From Sinisalibacter aestuarii (GTDB lineage Bacteria; Pseudomonadota; Alphaproteobacteria; Rhodobacterales; Rhodobacteraceae), in the NCBI RefSeq assembly GCF_027923545.1, contig NZ_BROH01000010.1:62001-126000 (forward strand): a DNA stretch of 64,000 nucleotides. The letters run 5' to 3'. Shown piece after piece: positions 37,703 to 47,160 of this stretch. Numbering within the stretch: position 1 is the stretch's first letter; every line of letters starts with the position of its first letter. Position numbers and translations under genes: made by a program. The notes beneath the pieces were generated by a model. It ran no database searches. It saw only the letters and a program-made list of their open reading frames with translations, and was not told the origin of the DNA.

Positions 37703-38542
37703 CTACCGCGCGCCGCGCGATGGCGGGCGCAGGGCCATATGGCGGTTGACGTCTTTATAGAGAAGATAGCGGAACCTGCCCGGCCCACCTGCATAGCAGG
37801 CTTGCGGGCAGAAGGCGCGCAGCCACATGTAATCGCCCGCTTCGACCTCGACCCAATCGGTGTTGAGCCGGTAGACGGCTTTGCCTTCCAGCACGTAAAG
37901 CCCGTGTTCCATCACATGCGTCTCAAGAAACGGGATGACGGCCCCCGGCTCGAAGGTGACTACGGTGACATGCATGTCATGGCGCAGGTCGGCCGGATCG
38001 ACAAAACGGGTCGTGGCCCATTTACCATCCGTGCCGGGCATCGGCGTTGGCGCGATGTCGTTCTCGTTAAGCACCAGCACATCCGGCGCATCCAGCCCCT
38101 CGACCGCCTCGTAAGCCTTGCGGATCCAGTGGAAGCGCAGCGGTTCGGTGCCGCGATTGAACAGCGTCCACTTCGCCTGCGGCGGCAGGTAGGCATAGCC
38201 GCCCGGCGTCATGTCATGCTCGGCGCCGTCCACACTCAGCCGTGCCGTGCCCTCGACAACGAAAAGCACCGCCTCGGCATCGGGGTCAGTTTCCGGCCGG
38301 TCCGACCCGCCCCCCGGCGCCACCTCCATGATATATTGCGAAAAGGTCTCGGCGAAGCCCGAGAGCGGGCGCGACAGAACCCAAAGGCGCGTGCCCTCCC
38401 AGAACGGCAGGAAGCTGGTCACGATATCGCGCATCGTCCCTTTCGGGATCACCGCATAGGCCTCGGTGAACACCGCGCGATCCGTCAGCAACTGGTTCTG
38501 GCCGGGATGGCCACCATGCGGGGCGTAATAGTCGGCGGTCAT
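37703..38542 (-). CDS. allE: (S)-ureidoglycine aminohydrolase
   Basis: 279-aa bicupin (YlbA/AllE). N-terminal YYAPHGGHPGQ and the C-terminal cupin with the Mn-binding set in MHVTVVTFEPGAVIPFLETHVMEHG fit the family. It releases ammonia from ureidoglycine, giving ureidoglycolate, the substrate of AllA. Start ATG 38542 with AGGAGC upstream. It lies convergent with bhcR, 10 bases apart, tying purine degradation to the glyoxylate genes. Allantoate amidohydrolase or allantoicase is not seen in the window. Confidence 0.93.
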   Translation of the reverse strand: MTADYYAPHGGHPGQNQLLTDRAVFTEAYAVIPKGTMRDIVTSFLPFWEGTRLWVLSRPLSGFAETFSQYIMEVAPGGGSDRPETDPDAEAVLFVVEGTARLSVDGAEHDMTPGGYAYLPPQAKWTLFNRGTEPLRFHWIRKAYEAVEGLDAPDVLVLNENDIAPTPMPGTDGKWATTRFVDPADLRHDMHVTVVTFEPGAVIPFLETHVMEHGLYVLEGKAVYRLNTDWVEVEAGDYMWLRAFCPQACYAGGPGRFRYLLYKDVNRHMALRPPSRGAR

Positions 38543-38715
38543 AAGTGCTCCTGCAAGCTCCGGAATTCTATCCGACTATCCGAATTAAGCCCCTCGCCCG
38601 CCACCCGGCAAGCCGCAACAGCTCTTTTCGAATGAATTTGAAAATGCCGGCAAGCCTTGCGACACCTCCCATGGAAAGCGGCGGGCCACGCCCAGCCGCC
38701 GCCCATCTTCGGGCA

Positions 38716-40881
38716 TCACCTTTGCGCCTTCCATTCAAGCCGCCTGCGGTGAAGGATCGGCTCGGTATATCCAGAGGGCTGCGCGCGCCCCTGAAACACC
38801 AGATCGCTTGCCGCCCGGAACGCGATCCCGTCGAAATCCGGCGCCATCGGGCGATAGAACGGATCGCCGGCGTTCTGCCGGTCGACGATTTCGGCCATCC
38901 GCCTCATGATCTGCTCAACCTCGTCGGCGGTGACCACGCCGTGATACAGCCAGTTGGCGATGTGCTGGGCCGAGATGCGGCAGGTGGCGCGATCTTCCAT
39001 CAGCCCGACATCGTTGATATCGGGCACCTTCGAGCAGCCCACGCCCTGGTCGATCCAGCGCACCACATAGCCGAGAATGCCCTGGGCATTGTTCTCGACC
39101 TCGCGGCGGATCTGGTCCTGCGTCCAGCGCCTGTAATCTGCGAGAGGGATATCGAGCAGCGCCTCGACATAGGCCCGGCGCCCGCCGCGCTTGAGCTGGG
39201 CCTGCACCGCGAGAACATCGACCTTGTGGTAATGCGTGGCATGAAGCGTTGCGGCTGTCGGGCTCGGAACCCAGGCGCAATTCGCCCCGGCGCGAGGATG
39301 CTCGATCTTCTGTTCGAGCATGGCCGCCATCTTGTCGGGCACCGCCCACATGCCTTTGCCGATCTGGGCCTTGCCGGAAAACCCGCATTCCAGCCCGATA
39401 TCCACATTCTGGTTCTCGTAAGCCTGGATCCATCCCTTGCGCTTGATGAAATCCTTCCGGCTGAAGGGGCCCGCCTCCATCGAGGTGTGAATCTCGTCGC
39501 CGGTCCTGTCGAGGAACCCGGTATTGATGAAGCAGACCCGCTGCCTGGCCGCGCGAATGCATTCCTTGAGGTTCACGCTGGTGCGGCGCTCTTCATCCAT
39601 GATGCCCAGCTTCACGGTGTTTTCCGGCAGGCCAAGAACCCCTTCGACATGAGCGAAGACCTCGGAAGCAAAGGCCACTTCCTCCGGCCCGTGCATCTTG
39701 GGTTTGACCACGTAGACCGATCCGGTTTCGGAATTTCTCAGACCGGCATCCTTGCTCAGATCGTGCATGGCGATCAGGCTCGTCACCATCGCATCCATCA
39801 GACCTTCAAACACCTCCCGCCCCTCGCGGTCCAGGACCGCCGGATTGGTCATCAGGTGGCCCACATTGCGCACCAGCATCAGCGCGCGGCCCTTGACCGA
39901 AAGCCGTGACCCGTCGGGAGCGGTGTAATCACGGTCCGCGTTCAGGCTGCGGGTGATCAGGCTGTCGCCTTTCCTGAAGGTCTCGGCAAGATCGCCGCGC
40001 ATCAATCCGAGCCAGTTGCGGTAGGCAAGAACCTTGTCCTCGGCATCGACGCAGGCAACGGAATCCTCGCAATCCATGATTGCCGACATCGCCGATTCCA
40101 TCACCACATCGGCAAGCCCGCTGCTGCTGAGCTTGCCGGTCGGGGCATCGGGATCGAAGACCAGCTCGACATGCAGACCGTTATTGCGCAGCAGGATCGA
40201 GGACGGGCGCTCTGGCGCGCCACAGTAGCCCGCCAGCTTGTCCGGCTCGTTCAGCGAGGCGCCGTCGACCCGAAGCTGGCCGTCGACGATCGTGTAGGAC
40301 TGGGCCTTGCCATGGCTTGTATCGGTGAGCGTGAACACCTCATCGAGAAAGACCGCCGTGCGCGCAACCGTGCGGGCGCCCCGCCCTTCGTCAAAGCCCG
40401 CATTCGGCACCGGCCGCCCCATCGCATCGGTGCCATAGAGGCAATCGTAGAGGCTGCCCCAACGCGCATTTGCCGCGTTCAGAACGAAACGCGCATTGGT
40501 GATGGGCACGACAAGCTGAGGCCCGGGGATCCGGGCGATCTCCGGATCGACGTTTTCGGTCTCGATCTCGAAATCGTCGCCTTCGGGCAGAAGATAGCCG
40601 ATCTCTTCGAGAAAGGCCTTGTAGGCGGCGCGGTCATGCGGCTGCTGCCGCCGGGTCCGGTGCCAGTCGTCGATCCGCTCCTGGATCGTCTCACGCTTTT
40701 CCAACAGCGCGCGGTTGCGCGGGCCGAAGCCATGGACGAGTTCGGAAAAGCCCGCCCAGAACCGATCAGCCGAGACGCCCGTGCCGGGCAGGGCTTCGTC
40801 TTCGATGAACCGCGCGAGATCGGCCGAAACCGTCAGACCCTGACGCATGCACATATCGTTCTGTTCCGGTTCGCTGGGCAT
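38716..40881 (-). CDS. glcB: Malate synthase G
   Basis: 721 aa. Condenses glyoxylate with acetyl-CoA to malate. Isoform-G features: the long N-terminal clasp, [27 protein letters not shown], catalytic region [15 protein letters not shown] and [14 protein letters not shown], and [13 protein letters not shown] near the C-terminus. Start ATG 40881 with GGAGAGA upstream. It follows the same strand as allE (173 bases apart) and gives a second outlet for glyoxylate beside bhcABCD. Confidence 0.97.
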   Translation of the reverse strand: MPSEPEQNDMCMRQGLTVSADLARFIEDEALPGTGVSADRFWAGFSELVHGFGPRNRALLEKRETIQERIDDWHRTRRQQPHDRAAYKAFLEEIGYLLPEGDDFEIETENVDPEIARIPGPQLVVPITNARFVLNAANARWGSLYDCLYGTDAMGRPVPNAGFDEGRGARTVARTAVFLDEVFTLTDTSHGKAQSYTIVDGQLRVDGASLNEPDKLAGYCGAPERPSSILLRNNGLHVELVFDPDAPTGKLSSSGLADVVMESAMSAIMDCEDSVACVDAEDKVLAYRNWLGLMRGDLAETFRKGDSLITRSLNADRDYTAPDGSRLSVKGRALMLVRNVGHLMTNPAVLDREGREVFEGLMDAMVTSLIAMHDLSKDAGLRNSETGSVYVVKPKMHGPEEVAFASEVFAHVEGVLGLPENTVKLGIMDEERRTSVNLKECIRAARQRVCFINTGFLDRTGDEIHTSMEAGPFSRKDFIKRKGWIQAYENQNVDIGLECGFSGKAQIGKGMWAVPDKMAAMLEQKIEHPRAGANCAWVPSPTAATLHATHYHKVDVLAVQAQLKRGGRRAYVEALLDIPLADYRRWTQDQIRREVENNAQGILGYVVRWIDQGVGCSKVPDINDVGLMEDRATCRISAQHIANWLYHGVVTADEVEQIMRRMAEIVDRQNAGDPFYRPMAPDFDGIAFRAASDLVFQGRAQPSGYTEPILHRRRLEWKAQR

Positions 40882-41224
40882 GATCTCTCCTCTCGCACGG
40901 CTCGCGCGCCCTTCGGGCGCAGCACGGCATGCCGTAGTATACCTTTGCGTCTTCAGTCGATTTCTACCCGAAACCGGGAAACCAGGTCACCCAAAATCCG
41001 ACGCGCATTGTTCTGGAAACAACGGTGCAGCTTCAAATTTCTCCAAAGGATAGCACGTTGCGACGGGGAACACGTTTCTGTCGGCGGCAGCTCTTGCCGG
41101 GGGGGCACGGCCTGGCGAGCCAGATTAACCACGATTTGATCCAGACCCGTCAGCGAACCTATCGGCCCGCTCAATCCGGATATTCACGCCCGATCAAGAG
41201 AGCGCCGGTTGCGCATCGTGCCGT
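40882..41224. other. Intergenic region upstream of glcB
   Basis: 343 bases with no gene I can support. It contains the 12-bp palindrome ACGGCATGCCGT (40924-40935), 43 bases before the glcB ATG and adjoining GTATAC. It must also hold the 3' end of the CrtC-prenyl synthase transcript, though no convincing terminator is seen. Confidence 0.5.
40924..40935. promoter_or_regulatory. Palindrome ACGGCATGCCGT upstream of glcB
   Basis: Perfect 12-bp palindrome 43 bases upstream of the glcB start; position and symmetry suit an operator. No regulator is assigned. Confidence 0.4.
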
Positions 41225-43435
41225 TCAGTTCGAACACGGTGGCAGGTCGGCAAACAAGCGGGTGAACATCAGCCGGATCATAGTTTTCGACACCGACGGC
41301 GGGACAAAGGCTGACAGCGCATCCCAGGCCGTATCAATCATCGCCCGCGCCTCGGTCCGGCAGGCATCGAGTGCGCCCGACTGCCGGATGATGTCGATGG
41401 CTTCGCGCAGCTGCGTCTCGCTTGTCTCATCGCCGGGCGTGGCGACGATTGCGAACAGACGCGCCCGGCCCGCAGGCGCCAGACGCTCAAGCGCGCGCAG
41501 GATCACATAGGTCAGCTTGCCGTGCCGGATATCTTCGCCGAGATCCTTGCCAAGCGCCGGATCGCTCTCGATGTTCCGCACGTCGTCCATGATCTGATAG
41601 GCAACGCCCGCCATCTCGCCGTAAGTCTCGCAGGCACTGCGCGTCGCGGCATCCGCCCGGGCGATGACGCAGACAATCGCACCGATTGCCCGGACCGGGG
41701 CTGCGGTTTTCAAGGCATAGGTTTGCAATGCCTTGTCCGCGTAGGCGCCCGGCGCCTCCAGCGCCACCTGTTCCCGGTCCCAGGCCGAAGCGAACAGATC
41801 CTGCGCCTGCCCTGCATGCGCCCGCACGAACAGATCCATCATGATCCGGTAAATCTCTTCGCGCTGCGCGACATCGAGGGCGGGGTGATTTTCGAGCGCC
41901 TTGAGGGGCAGGAAGTAGAGCCAGTTACCTGTATTGATGGTTTCGGCCCGCCCATAGATCGTATGAATCGCCGGGCCGCCCCGGCGAAGGGAGGAATTGT
42001 CCTGAATGTCGTCGATCATCAGCGATCCGGCATGAACCAGCTCCGGGATCACCGTGACGGCTTGCTCATAGGGCGCCACATCTGCCCCAAGGGCGCGCAG
42101 CATCAAGACCCCGAAGACCGAGCGCCAATGTTTGCCGCCGCGATCCAGCAGCGCCCATGACGGCCCGCTCAGCATCGCGTTATGTGCGGCAATGTCATAG
42201 GGCCAGTGGGCCGGAGCGACGGTGTTCGACAGCCAGTCATTATCCAGAATCCTGGGCAGGAGCGCTTCGATATGGCCGTCGATGCGCGCGATCCACGCGG
42301 CCTGATTGGCCTCGAAACTCGACGGCATCGCATAGCCGAAAAGCTCAAGATGCCCCCGGCAGGATATCGGCCGCCCGGCAAACTGCCCATCGACACGGCC
42401 CGCGCCCTCCCAAACGGCCGTGAACCCGCCATAGACCGGGACTTCGCTGGTCACCGATGCGGCAGTGAAGGAGAAACGGGCATCGAAATCGGCGATCTCG
42501 AGGTTCCATGAGGTGGCATAGCGGGCGTGCGTGTCGGGGCTCGTCCAGAATGCCGTGGGTTCGATGGAAACGGCGCTGGCGCGCCGTGGACCCGGACCAT
42601 CGCCGAGCAGGAACGCACTGACGTCGTGGATACGCCCCGTCTCGGGATCCTCGCCCCGCCACATCAGCAGGTGGCGGCGCTCATCCAGCGCGATGGCAAA
42701 CCAGGCCCAGGATAATGTCTCGGTGCCATCGGCCCCCTGCGCGGGTTCGAGCCAGCCGCGCTCGCCCCATTGATGATCGAACCATGCCGCGCCGGTGACG
42801 GACAAGCCATCGACGGTGCCGGTCACCGTCATCCGCGGGCACGAGGCATAAGCCATGGTTCCGAAATTGTGGCCGCCGGAACAATCGGGATCCCAGAACC
42901 AGTCGACCGCCGGGGTGAGCGTGAAGGCGCAGGATGCGTTGCGTCCGGGCCATGGCAGGCGCAACTCGATCTGGCCGCTCTCGGACTGACGCAGCGAGAT
43001 GCTTTCCCAGGCGATGTCGAGGCGATCCATGCGTTCCGATACCGGCGCACCCGACACCCGGACCGGCGCCGGCGGCCCAAAGCGCGCCAGCTCTTCGACA
43101 TAGGCCCGCGCCATCGCTTCGGGCATTCCGCCCTCGATCAGCTTGTCGCGCGATTCCGCGTTGCCGAACCGGGTCATGCTCTCGGTGGCGAGGCTGATGT
43201 AATCGAGATCGGCAGCCCCCACGGCCCGCAGGGAGGCAAACAGCAGCCAACCGGTTTCACCAGTATCCTCCTGCGACGTGGCTCGCCCGAACATGACCAT
43301 GAGATCATGGGCCCGCCCCTCCAGCATGAACTCGCCCTGAACGAACCACCATTCCGTCTTCACCTCCGGGTGCGGCGCAGCGTCATGGAAGGCGCAGGAC
43401 ACCGGCCCCGAACCGGAGACATGTTGCAGGTTCAT
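41225..43435 (-). CDS. CrtC/AttH-like domain fused to polyprenyl diphosphate synthase
   Basis: 736 aa with two unrelated domains. Residues about 20-375 are a CrtC/AttH-type double-lipocalin fold (TEWWF at 27-31; the hallmark WFDHQWG with Asp220-His221), the fold of carotenoid 1,2-hydratase. Residues about 400-725 are an all-alpha prenyl diphosphate synthase: RGGKHWRS near 432, first Asp-rich motif DDIQD (475-479) followed by NSSLRRG, and second motif DDVRN (617-621, Asn instead of the last Asp) followed by GKDLGEDIRHGK. The DDIQDNSxLRRG form resembles the eukaryotic/type III GGPP-synthase pattern. I infer a terpenoid enzyme that builds a prenyl chain and hydrates or cyclises it. No other carotenoid gene is nearby. 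Confidence 0.85.
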   Translation of the reverse strand: MNLQHVSGSGPVSCAFHDAAPHPEVKTEWWFVQGEFMLEGRAHDLMVMFGRATSQEDTGETGWLLFASLRAVGAADLDYISLATESMTRFGNAESRDKLIEGGMPEAMARAYVEELARFGPPAPVRVSGAPVSERMDRLDIAWESISLRQSESGQIELRLPWPGRNASCAFTLTPAVDWFWDPDCSGGHNFGTMAYASCPRMTVTGTVDGLSVTGAAWFDHQWGERGWLEPAQGADGTETLSWAWFAIALDERRHLLMWRGEDPETGRIHDVSAFLLGDGPGPRRASAVSIEPTAFWTSPDTHARYATSWNLEIADFDARFSFTAASVTSEVPVYGGFTAVWEGAGRVDGQFAGRPISCRGHLELFGYAMPSSFEANQAAWIARIDGHIEALLPRILDNDWLSNTVAPAHWPYDIAAHNAMLSGPSWALLDRGGKHWRSVFGVLMLRALGADVAPYEQAVTVIPELVHAGSLMIDDIQDNSSLRRGGPAIHTIYGRAETINTGNWLYFLPLKALENHPALDVAQREEIYRIMMDLFVRAHAGQAQDLFASAWDREQVALEAPGAYADKALQTYALKTAAPVRAIGAIVCVIARADAATRSACETYGEMAGVAYQIMDDVRNIESDPALGKDLGEDIRHGKLTYVILRALERLAPAGRARLFAIVATPGDETSETQLREAIDIIRQSGALDACRTEARAMIDTAWDALSAFVPPSVSKTMIRLMFTRLFADLPPCSN

Positions 43436-43483
43436 GTTGGCCCTTTCTCACGGCGACTGGTGGAGAACACCCTAGGCCATTTG

Positions 43484-43789
43484 TTAGCACTCATACACCA
43501 TTTCGCAACGATGGGGTTGGTGCATGGGCCGGGAAGGGCTGTTGATCTGAACGATCAGTCCCGGAATCCGGGGACGCACATCGCGAACAAAGCGATCTGG
43601 TCCTGATATCCGGATATCGCAGTCGTATTCGAGGCTCCCGATCCCACTGACTGTCTTCAATCTGCTGCCAAAGCCAGTGGCATCCCAAAGGTTTGCGAGA
43701 TGATTGTGCGGCCGTGATCGGCGGCTCCAGACATCGAAGATCGCATGTTCTTCACCCAGGTCACCAGCCGTTGGCGTCGACCGCAGCAT
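43484..43789 (-). CDS. Unrecognised short ORF downstream of fcl
   Basis: 101-codon frame whose start lies 29 bases inside the end of fcl, in the 325-base gap before the CrtC-prenyl synthase gene. It is arginine- and proline-rich with no motif or signal peptide I recognise. It may be a small hypothetical protein or the remains of a larger gene; nothing in the sequence settles this. Confidence 0.25.
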   Translation of the reverse strand: MLRSTPTAGDLGEEHAIFDVWSRRSRPHNHLANLWDATGFGSRLKTVSGIGSLEYDCDIRISGPDRFVRDVRPRIPGLIVQINSPSRPMHQPHRCEMVYEC

Positions 43790-44696
43790 AGGTCTCAGCG
43801 ATCCCTTCTCGAAGGCTGCGGTGGTTGTTCCAACCCAAAGCGCGTAGTTTCGAACTGTCCATCAACTTTCGCGGGGCGCCATCAGGTTTCGATGGGTCGA
43901 ATACGAGCTCGGCCCGGTAGCCCACCACCTCGGCGATAGTCTCGGCAAGCGCACGGATCGTCACCTCGACGCCAGAACCGACATTGATATGGTCATGGCC
44001 GGAATATTCTTTGAGCAAGAAGACCAGCGCGTCGGCAAGGTCGTCGGCATGCAGGAACTCCCGCAAGGGCGTGCCGCTGCCCCACAGTGTGACTGAACCC
44101 GCCCCCCGTTGCTTGGCCTCATGGAACTTACGCAACAGCGCGGGCAATACGTGGCTCGACTGCAAGTCATAATTGTCACCTGGACCATAGAGGTTTGTCG
44201 GCATCGCCGAGATCCAGTCGCGGTGGTACTGTTTTCGATAGGCTTGCGCCATCTTGATCCCGGCGATCTTTGCAATGGCATACCACTCATTGGTCGGTTC
44301 CAACGGGCCGGTCAGCAGGCTGTCTTCCGGGATCGGCTGCGGCGCGAGCTTGGGATAAATACACGACGACCCGAGAAACAGGAGACGTTCGACTTCGTTC
44401 GCATGAGCCGCCGCGAAGATATTCGTCTCGATTTGCAGGTTCTCGACAAGAAAATCTACCGGATGGGTATCGTTGGCGAGGATGCCGCCCACCTTGGCCG
44501 CAGCCATAATGATGGCATCCGGCTTCACCTCCGCCATCCAGTCACCAACCTCGGTCTGTCGCGTCAAGTCAATAACGTCTCGTCCAGCACGAATGACCGC
44601 GCAGTCCTCGGAAGCGAGCCGGCGCACCACGGCGCCACCCACCATACCACGATGCCCCGCAACCCAAACACGCTTGCCTTTGAGATCATAGGACAT
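43761..44696 (-). CDS. fcl: GDP-L-fucose synthase
   Basis: 311-aa extended SDR epimerase/reductase. NADP-binding [16 protein letters not shown], catalytic Ser in FLGSSCIYP and YxxxK in [10 protein letters not shown], and [11 protein letters not shown] are all diagnostic of Fcl/WcaG. It converts GDP-4-keto-6-deoxymannose to GDP-L-fucose. It starts two bases after the gmd stop, forming the usual gmd-fcl pair and pointing to a fucose-containing polysaccharide. Confidence 0.96.
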   Translation of the reverse strand: MSYDLKGKRVWVAGHRGMVGGAVVRRLASEDCAVIRAGRDVIDLTRQTEVGDWMAEVKPDAIIMAAAKVGGILANDTHPVDFLVENLQIETNIFAAAHANEVERLLFLGSSCIYPKLAPQPIPEDSLLTGPLEPTNEWYAIAKIAGIKMAQAYRKQYHRDWISAMPTNLYGPGDNYDLQSSHVLPALLRKFHEAKQRGAGSVTLWGSGTPLREFLHADDLADALVFLLKEYSGHDHINVGSGVEVTIRALAETIAEVVGYRAELVFDPSKPDGAPRKLMDSSKLRALGWNNHRSLREGIAETYAAVDANGW

Positions 44697-44698
44697 CG

Positions 44699-45817
44699 CT
44701 AACCTTCCACGCTCACCGGCAGTTCGAGCCCGTGAGCCCTGAGCAGTGCATGCCTCTTGGCCGTCTTGAGGTCCTCTGCAACCATCTCAGCACACATCTC
44801 CTGTGCCGTGATTTCCGGCACCCATCCCAGTTTTTCCTTCGCCTTGCTCGGATCTCCCAACAAGGATTCAACTTCGGCCGGACGGAAATAGCGCGGATCA
44901 ACCCGCACGATCACATCGCCCACCGATAGCGCGGGAGCATCACCCCCTGCGATCCCGGTTACCGTGCCAACCTCGTCCACACCCCCACCAGAAAACTCCA
45001 GTGTCAGGCCGAGTTCCGCTGCCGACCATGTGATGAACTCGCGCACAGAATACTGCTTGCCCGTGGCAATGACGAAGTCCTCAGGCGCATCCTGCTGCAG
45101 CATCATCCATTGCATGCGCACGTAGTCTTTCGCGTGGCCCCAGTCACGCAGCGCGCCGATGTTGCCCATGTAGAGACAGGGCTCAAGCCCCTGAGCGATA
45201 TTCGCAAGCCCGCGGGTGATCTTGCGGGTGACAAAAGTCTCCCCCCGGCGAGGGCTCTCGTGGTTGAAAAGGATTCCGTTGCAGGCATACATGCCATAAG
45301 CCTCACGATAGTTTACCGCCATCCAGTAAGCGTAAAGCTTTGCCACCGCATAGGGGCTGCGGGGGTGGAAGGGCGTGGTCTCCCGTTGAGGGGTTTCCTG
45401 CGCAAGACCATAAAGCTCCGAGGTCGAGGCCTGATAGAAGCGCGTTTTTTCTTCCAACCCTAGAAAGCGGATCGCTTCGAGCAAGCGCAGAGTTCCGATC
45501 GCATCCACGTCAGCGGTATATTCCGGGGCTTCAAAACTCACAGCAACATGGCTTTGAGCTCCGAGATTATATACCTCGTCAGGCTCTGTTTCCCGCATAA
45601 TTCGAATGAGATTCGAACTGTCGGTCAGATCGCCATAATGCAGAATGAATCGTGAGTTGTTGACATGAGGGTCCTGGTAAATGTGGTCCACACGTTGGGT
45701 ATTGAATAGCGATGCTCGCCGCTTGATACCATGGACCTCATACCCCCTCTCAAGCAAAAACTCCGCCAGATAGGATCCGTCCTGCCCTGTGATACCCGTG
45801 ATCAGCGCTTTCTTCAT
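44699..45817 (-). CDS. gmd: GDP-mannose 4,6-dehydratase
   Basis: 372 aa from ATG 45817 ([20 protein letters not shown]). Rossmann [24 protein letters not shown]; catalytic Thr/Glu region STSELYG; YxxxK in [29 protein letters not shown]. First step from GDP-mannose to GDP-L-fucose. The frame's 56-residue upstream extension is not Gmd-like and is excluded. A broken second copy of its first 30 codons lies at 47072-47160. Confidence 0.97.
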   Translation of the reverse strand: MKKALITGITGQDGSYLAEFLLERGYEVHGIKRRASLFNTQRVDHIYQDPHVNNSRFILHYGDLTDSSNLIRIMRETEPDEVYNLGAQSHVAVSFEAPEYTADVDAIGTLRLLEAIRFLGLEEKTRFYQASTSELYGLAQETPQRETTPFHPRSPYAVAKLYAYWMAVNYREAYGMYACNGILFNHESPRRGETFVTRKITRGLANIAQGLEPCLYMGNIGALRDWGHAKDYVRMQWMMLQQDAPEDFVIATGKQYSVREFITWSAAELGLTLEFSGGGVDEVGTVTGIAGGDAPALSVGDVIVRVDPRYFRPAEVESLLGDPSKAKEKLGWVPEITAQEMCAEMVAEDLKTAKRHALLRAHGLELPVSVEG

Positions 45818-46294
45818 TTTCTGTCCCAACCCATCTCTACGCATTCTATCGCCCCAGGCTCCGAAGACATTGCAGGTAAATACTTGCTGATGGCCGGCCC
45901 AGGCTGCGTGGTCCAGTTCGAGTGTTAGTGCATGTTCTGCGTCGGGTCCATCTGGGTAGTGGTTTCCGGGACCGATGGGGGGCAATACGATCTGATAGGC
46001 AGACGTTTCGTGTTATTGCACCGTCACAAAAATTCTACCTGCATCCGCGCTCTTCGCCGGATGTCGAATATCTCACAGAATCCGGCCCCTATTCCGATCC
46101 GGCTTCGATTTGGGGGCGGCCGCGTGCCGAAGACTGCAATCAAGATGTAGGCATAGACGCATAAACACAAAACCGGATTGCCGCGACGGCATAGTCCTTT
46201 TCCGCGTGACATTGACCTTAGACGCATCACTTTTCTTGCGTTTTCCGGCGAGTTCGGTGCTGAATACGCTCAGACCTGAACCGAGTGAGCCGTG
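45818..46294. other. Divergent promoter region gmd / NusG-like
   Basis: 477 bases without a supportable gene, of lower GC than the metabolic island. It must hold promoters for gmd (minus) and the NusG-like gene (plus). A TTGACC box (46212-46217) could be a -35 element for the latter, but I see no clear -10. Confidence 0.4.
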
Positions 46295-46807
46295 ATGTCC
46301 GCGCAACCCCGCGAAGAAGACTGGTATCTCGCCCAGCTGAAGCCAAATGCGCTGCGGATTGCGGAGCGCAACCTGCACCGTCAGGGGTTTCGCACCTTCC
46401 TGCCGCAAGTCGAGGAGACGAAGCGGCGGGGCGGCAGGTTCGAGACGGCTCTGAAGCCTCTGTTTCCCGGCTACGTCTTCGTCGCGTTCGACGCCACGCT
46501 TGGCGGTTGGCGCGCCATCAATGCAACCCAGGGGATAACCCGCCTGGTCGGCTTGGGGCGCGGCCCGGTGGCGGTCCATCGCGGCATCATGGACGCGCTC
46601 CGCGCGCGCTGCGATGCGCAGGGCATATTACTGCCCGGCGAGAGATTGCGCGAAGGTCAGGGCGTGCGCATTACCGCCGGCCCGTTTGCAGACTTCGTGG
46701 CGACGATCGAGCGGATCACACCGGATCGGCGCGCCTGGGTTCTGCTTGAGCTGATGGGGCGCGAGACCAGGGTCGCGGTACCGACGGATGGGCTCCGGCC
46801 CGCATAG
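46295..46807 (+). CDS. NusG/RfaH-like transcription antiterminator
   Basis: 170 aa from ATG 46295 (a GTG one codon earlier is possible). N-terminal NGN domain (WYLAQLKPNALRIAERNLHRQGFRTFLPQ, PLFPGYVFVAFD) and a C-terminal KOW domain starting LREGQGVRITAGPFADFVATIERI. Such specialised NusG paralogues (RfaH, LoaP, UpxY) commonly promote readthrough of long capsule or exopolysaccharide operons; location in the polysaccharide region fits. It sits divergent from gmd. Confidence 0.9.
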   Translation: MSAQPREEDWYLAQLKPNALRIAERNLHRQGFRTFLPQVEETKRRGGRFETALKPLFPGYVFVAFDATLGGWRAINATQGITRLVGLGRGPVAVHRGIMDALRARCDAQGILLPGERLREGQGVRITAGPFADFVATIERITPDRRAWVLLELMGRETRVAVPTDGLRPA

Positions 46808-46817
46808 CCGTAACGCA

Positions 46818-47060
46818 CAGCCGGCGCATCTCGCCGGGCAACAGACCGCCATACGTCTTCTTCGAGTTGAAGTACGTCGCCTAGCTGATTCCGGCCTTGC
46901 GGCAGATCTCCACGACCGGTGTGCCTTGCTCGCTCTGCTTCAGGATGAAGGCTTTCTGTACGTCGGTGACCTTCGATGCTTTCATGCGATTCCGCTCGTC
47001 TCCCAGCCTGGGCACTTAGCGGAAACCTCCAGTTTTAGACGATCCAGTTTGCACGGGCAG
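46818..47060 (-). mobile_element. IS3-family orfA remnant with nonsense codon
   Basis: Reading down from ATG 46985: MKASKVTDVQKAFILKQSEQ, ICRKAGIS, then TAG (46881-46883) where CAG is expected, then ATYFNSKKTYGGLLPGEMRRL. This is the helix-turn-helix transposase A protein of an IS3-type element (usual form ...GISQATYFNWKKKY). Only orfA is left; orfB is absent. The upstream end of the element (to about 47060) abuts a truncated gmd copy. The exact ends are not resolved. Confidence 0.8.
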
Positions 47061-47071
47061 TGTGGCGGTCA

Positions 47072-47160
47072 TGCACCTCGTAGTCCATTTCAAGGAGGAA
47101 CTACACGAGGTAGGAACCGTCCTGTCCGGCTCTGCCGGTGACGAGCGCCCGTTCTGTCAT
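47072..47160 (-). pseudogene. Truncated second copy of gmd (5' fragment)
   Basis: From ATG 47160: M-T-E-R-A-L-V-T-G-R-A-G-Q-D-G-S-Y-L-V, then an in-frame TAG, then FLLEMDYEVHD. It aligns codon for codon with the first 30 residues of Gmd ([30 protein letters not shown]). Homology ends where the IS3 remnant begins. The ATG overlaps the stop of the glycosyltransferase gene, so glycosyltransferase-gmd was once an operon. Confidence 0.8.
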
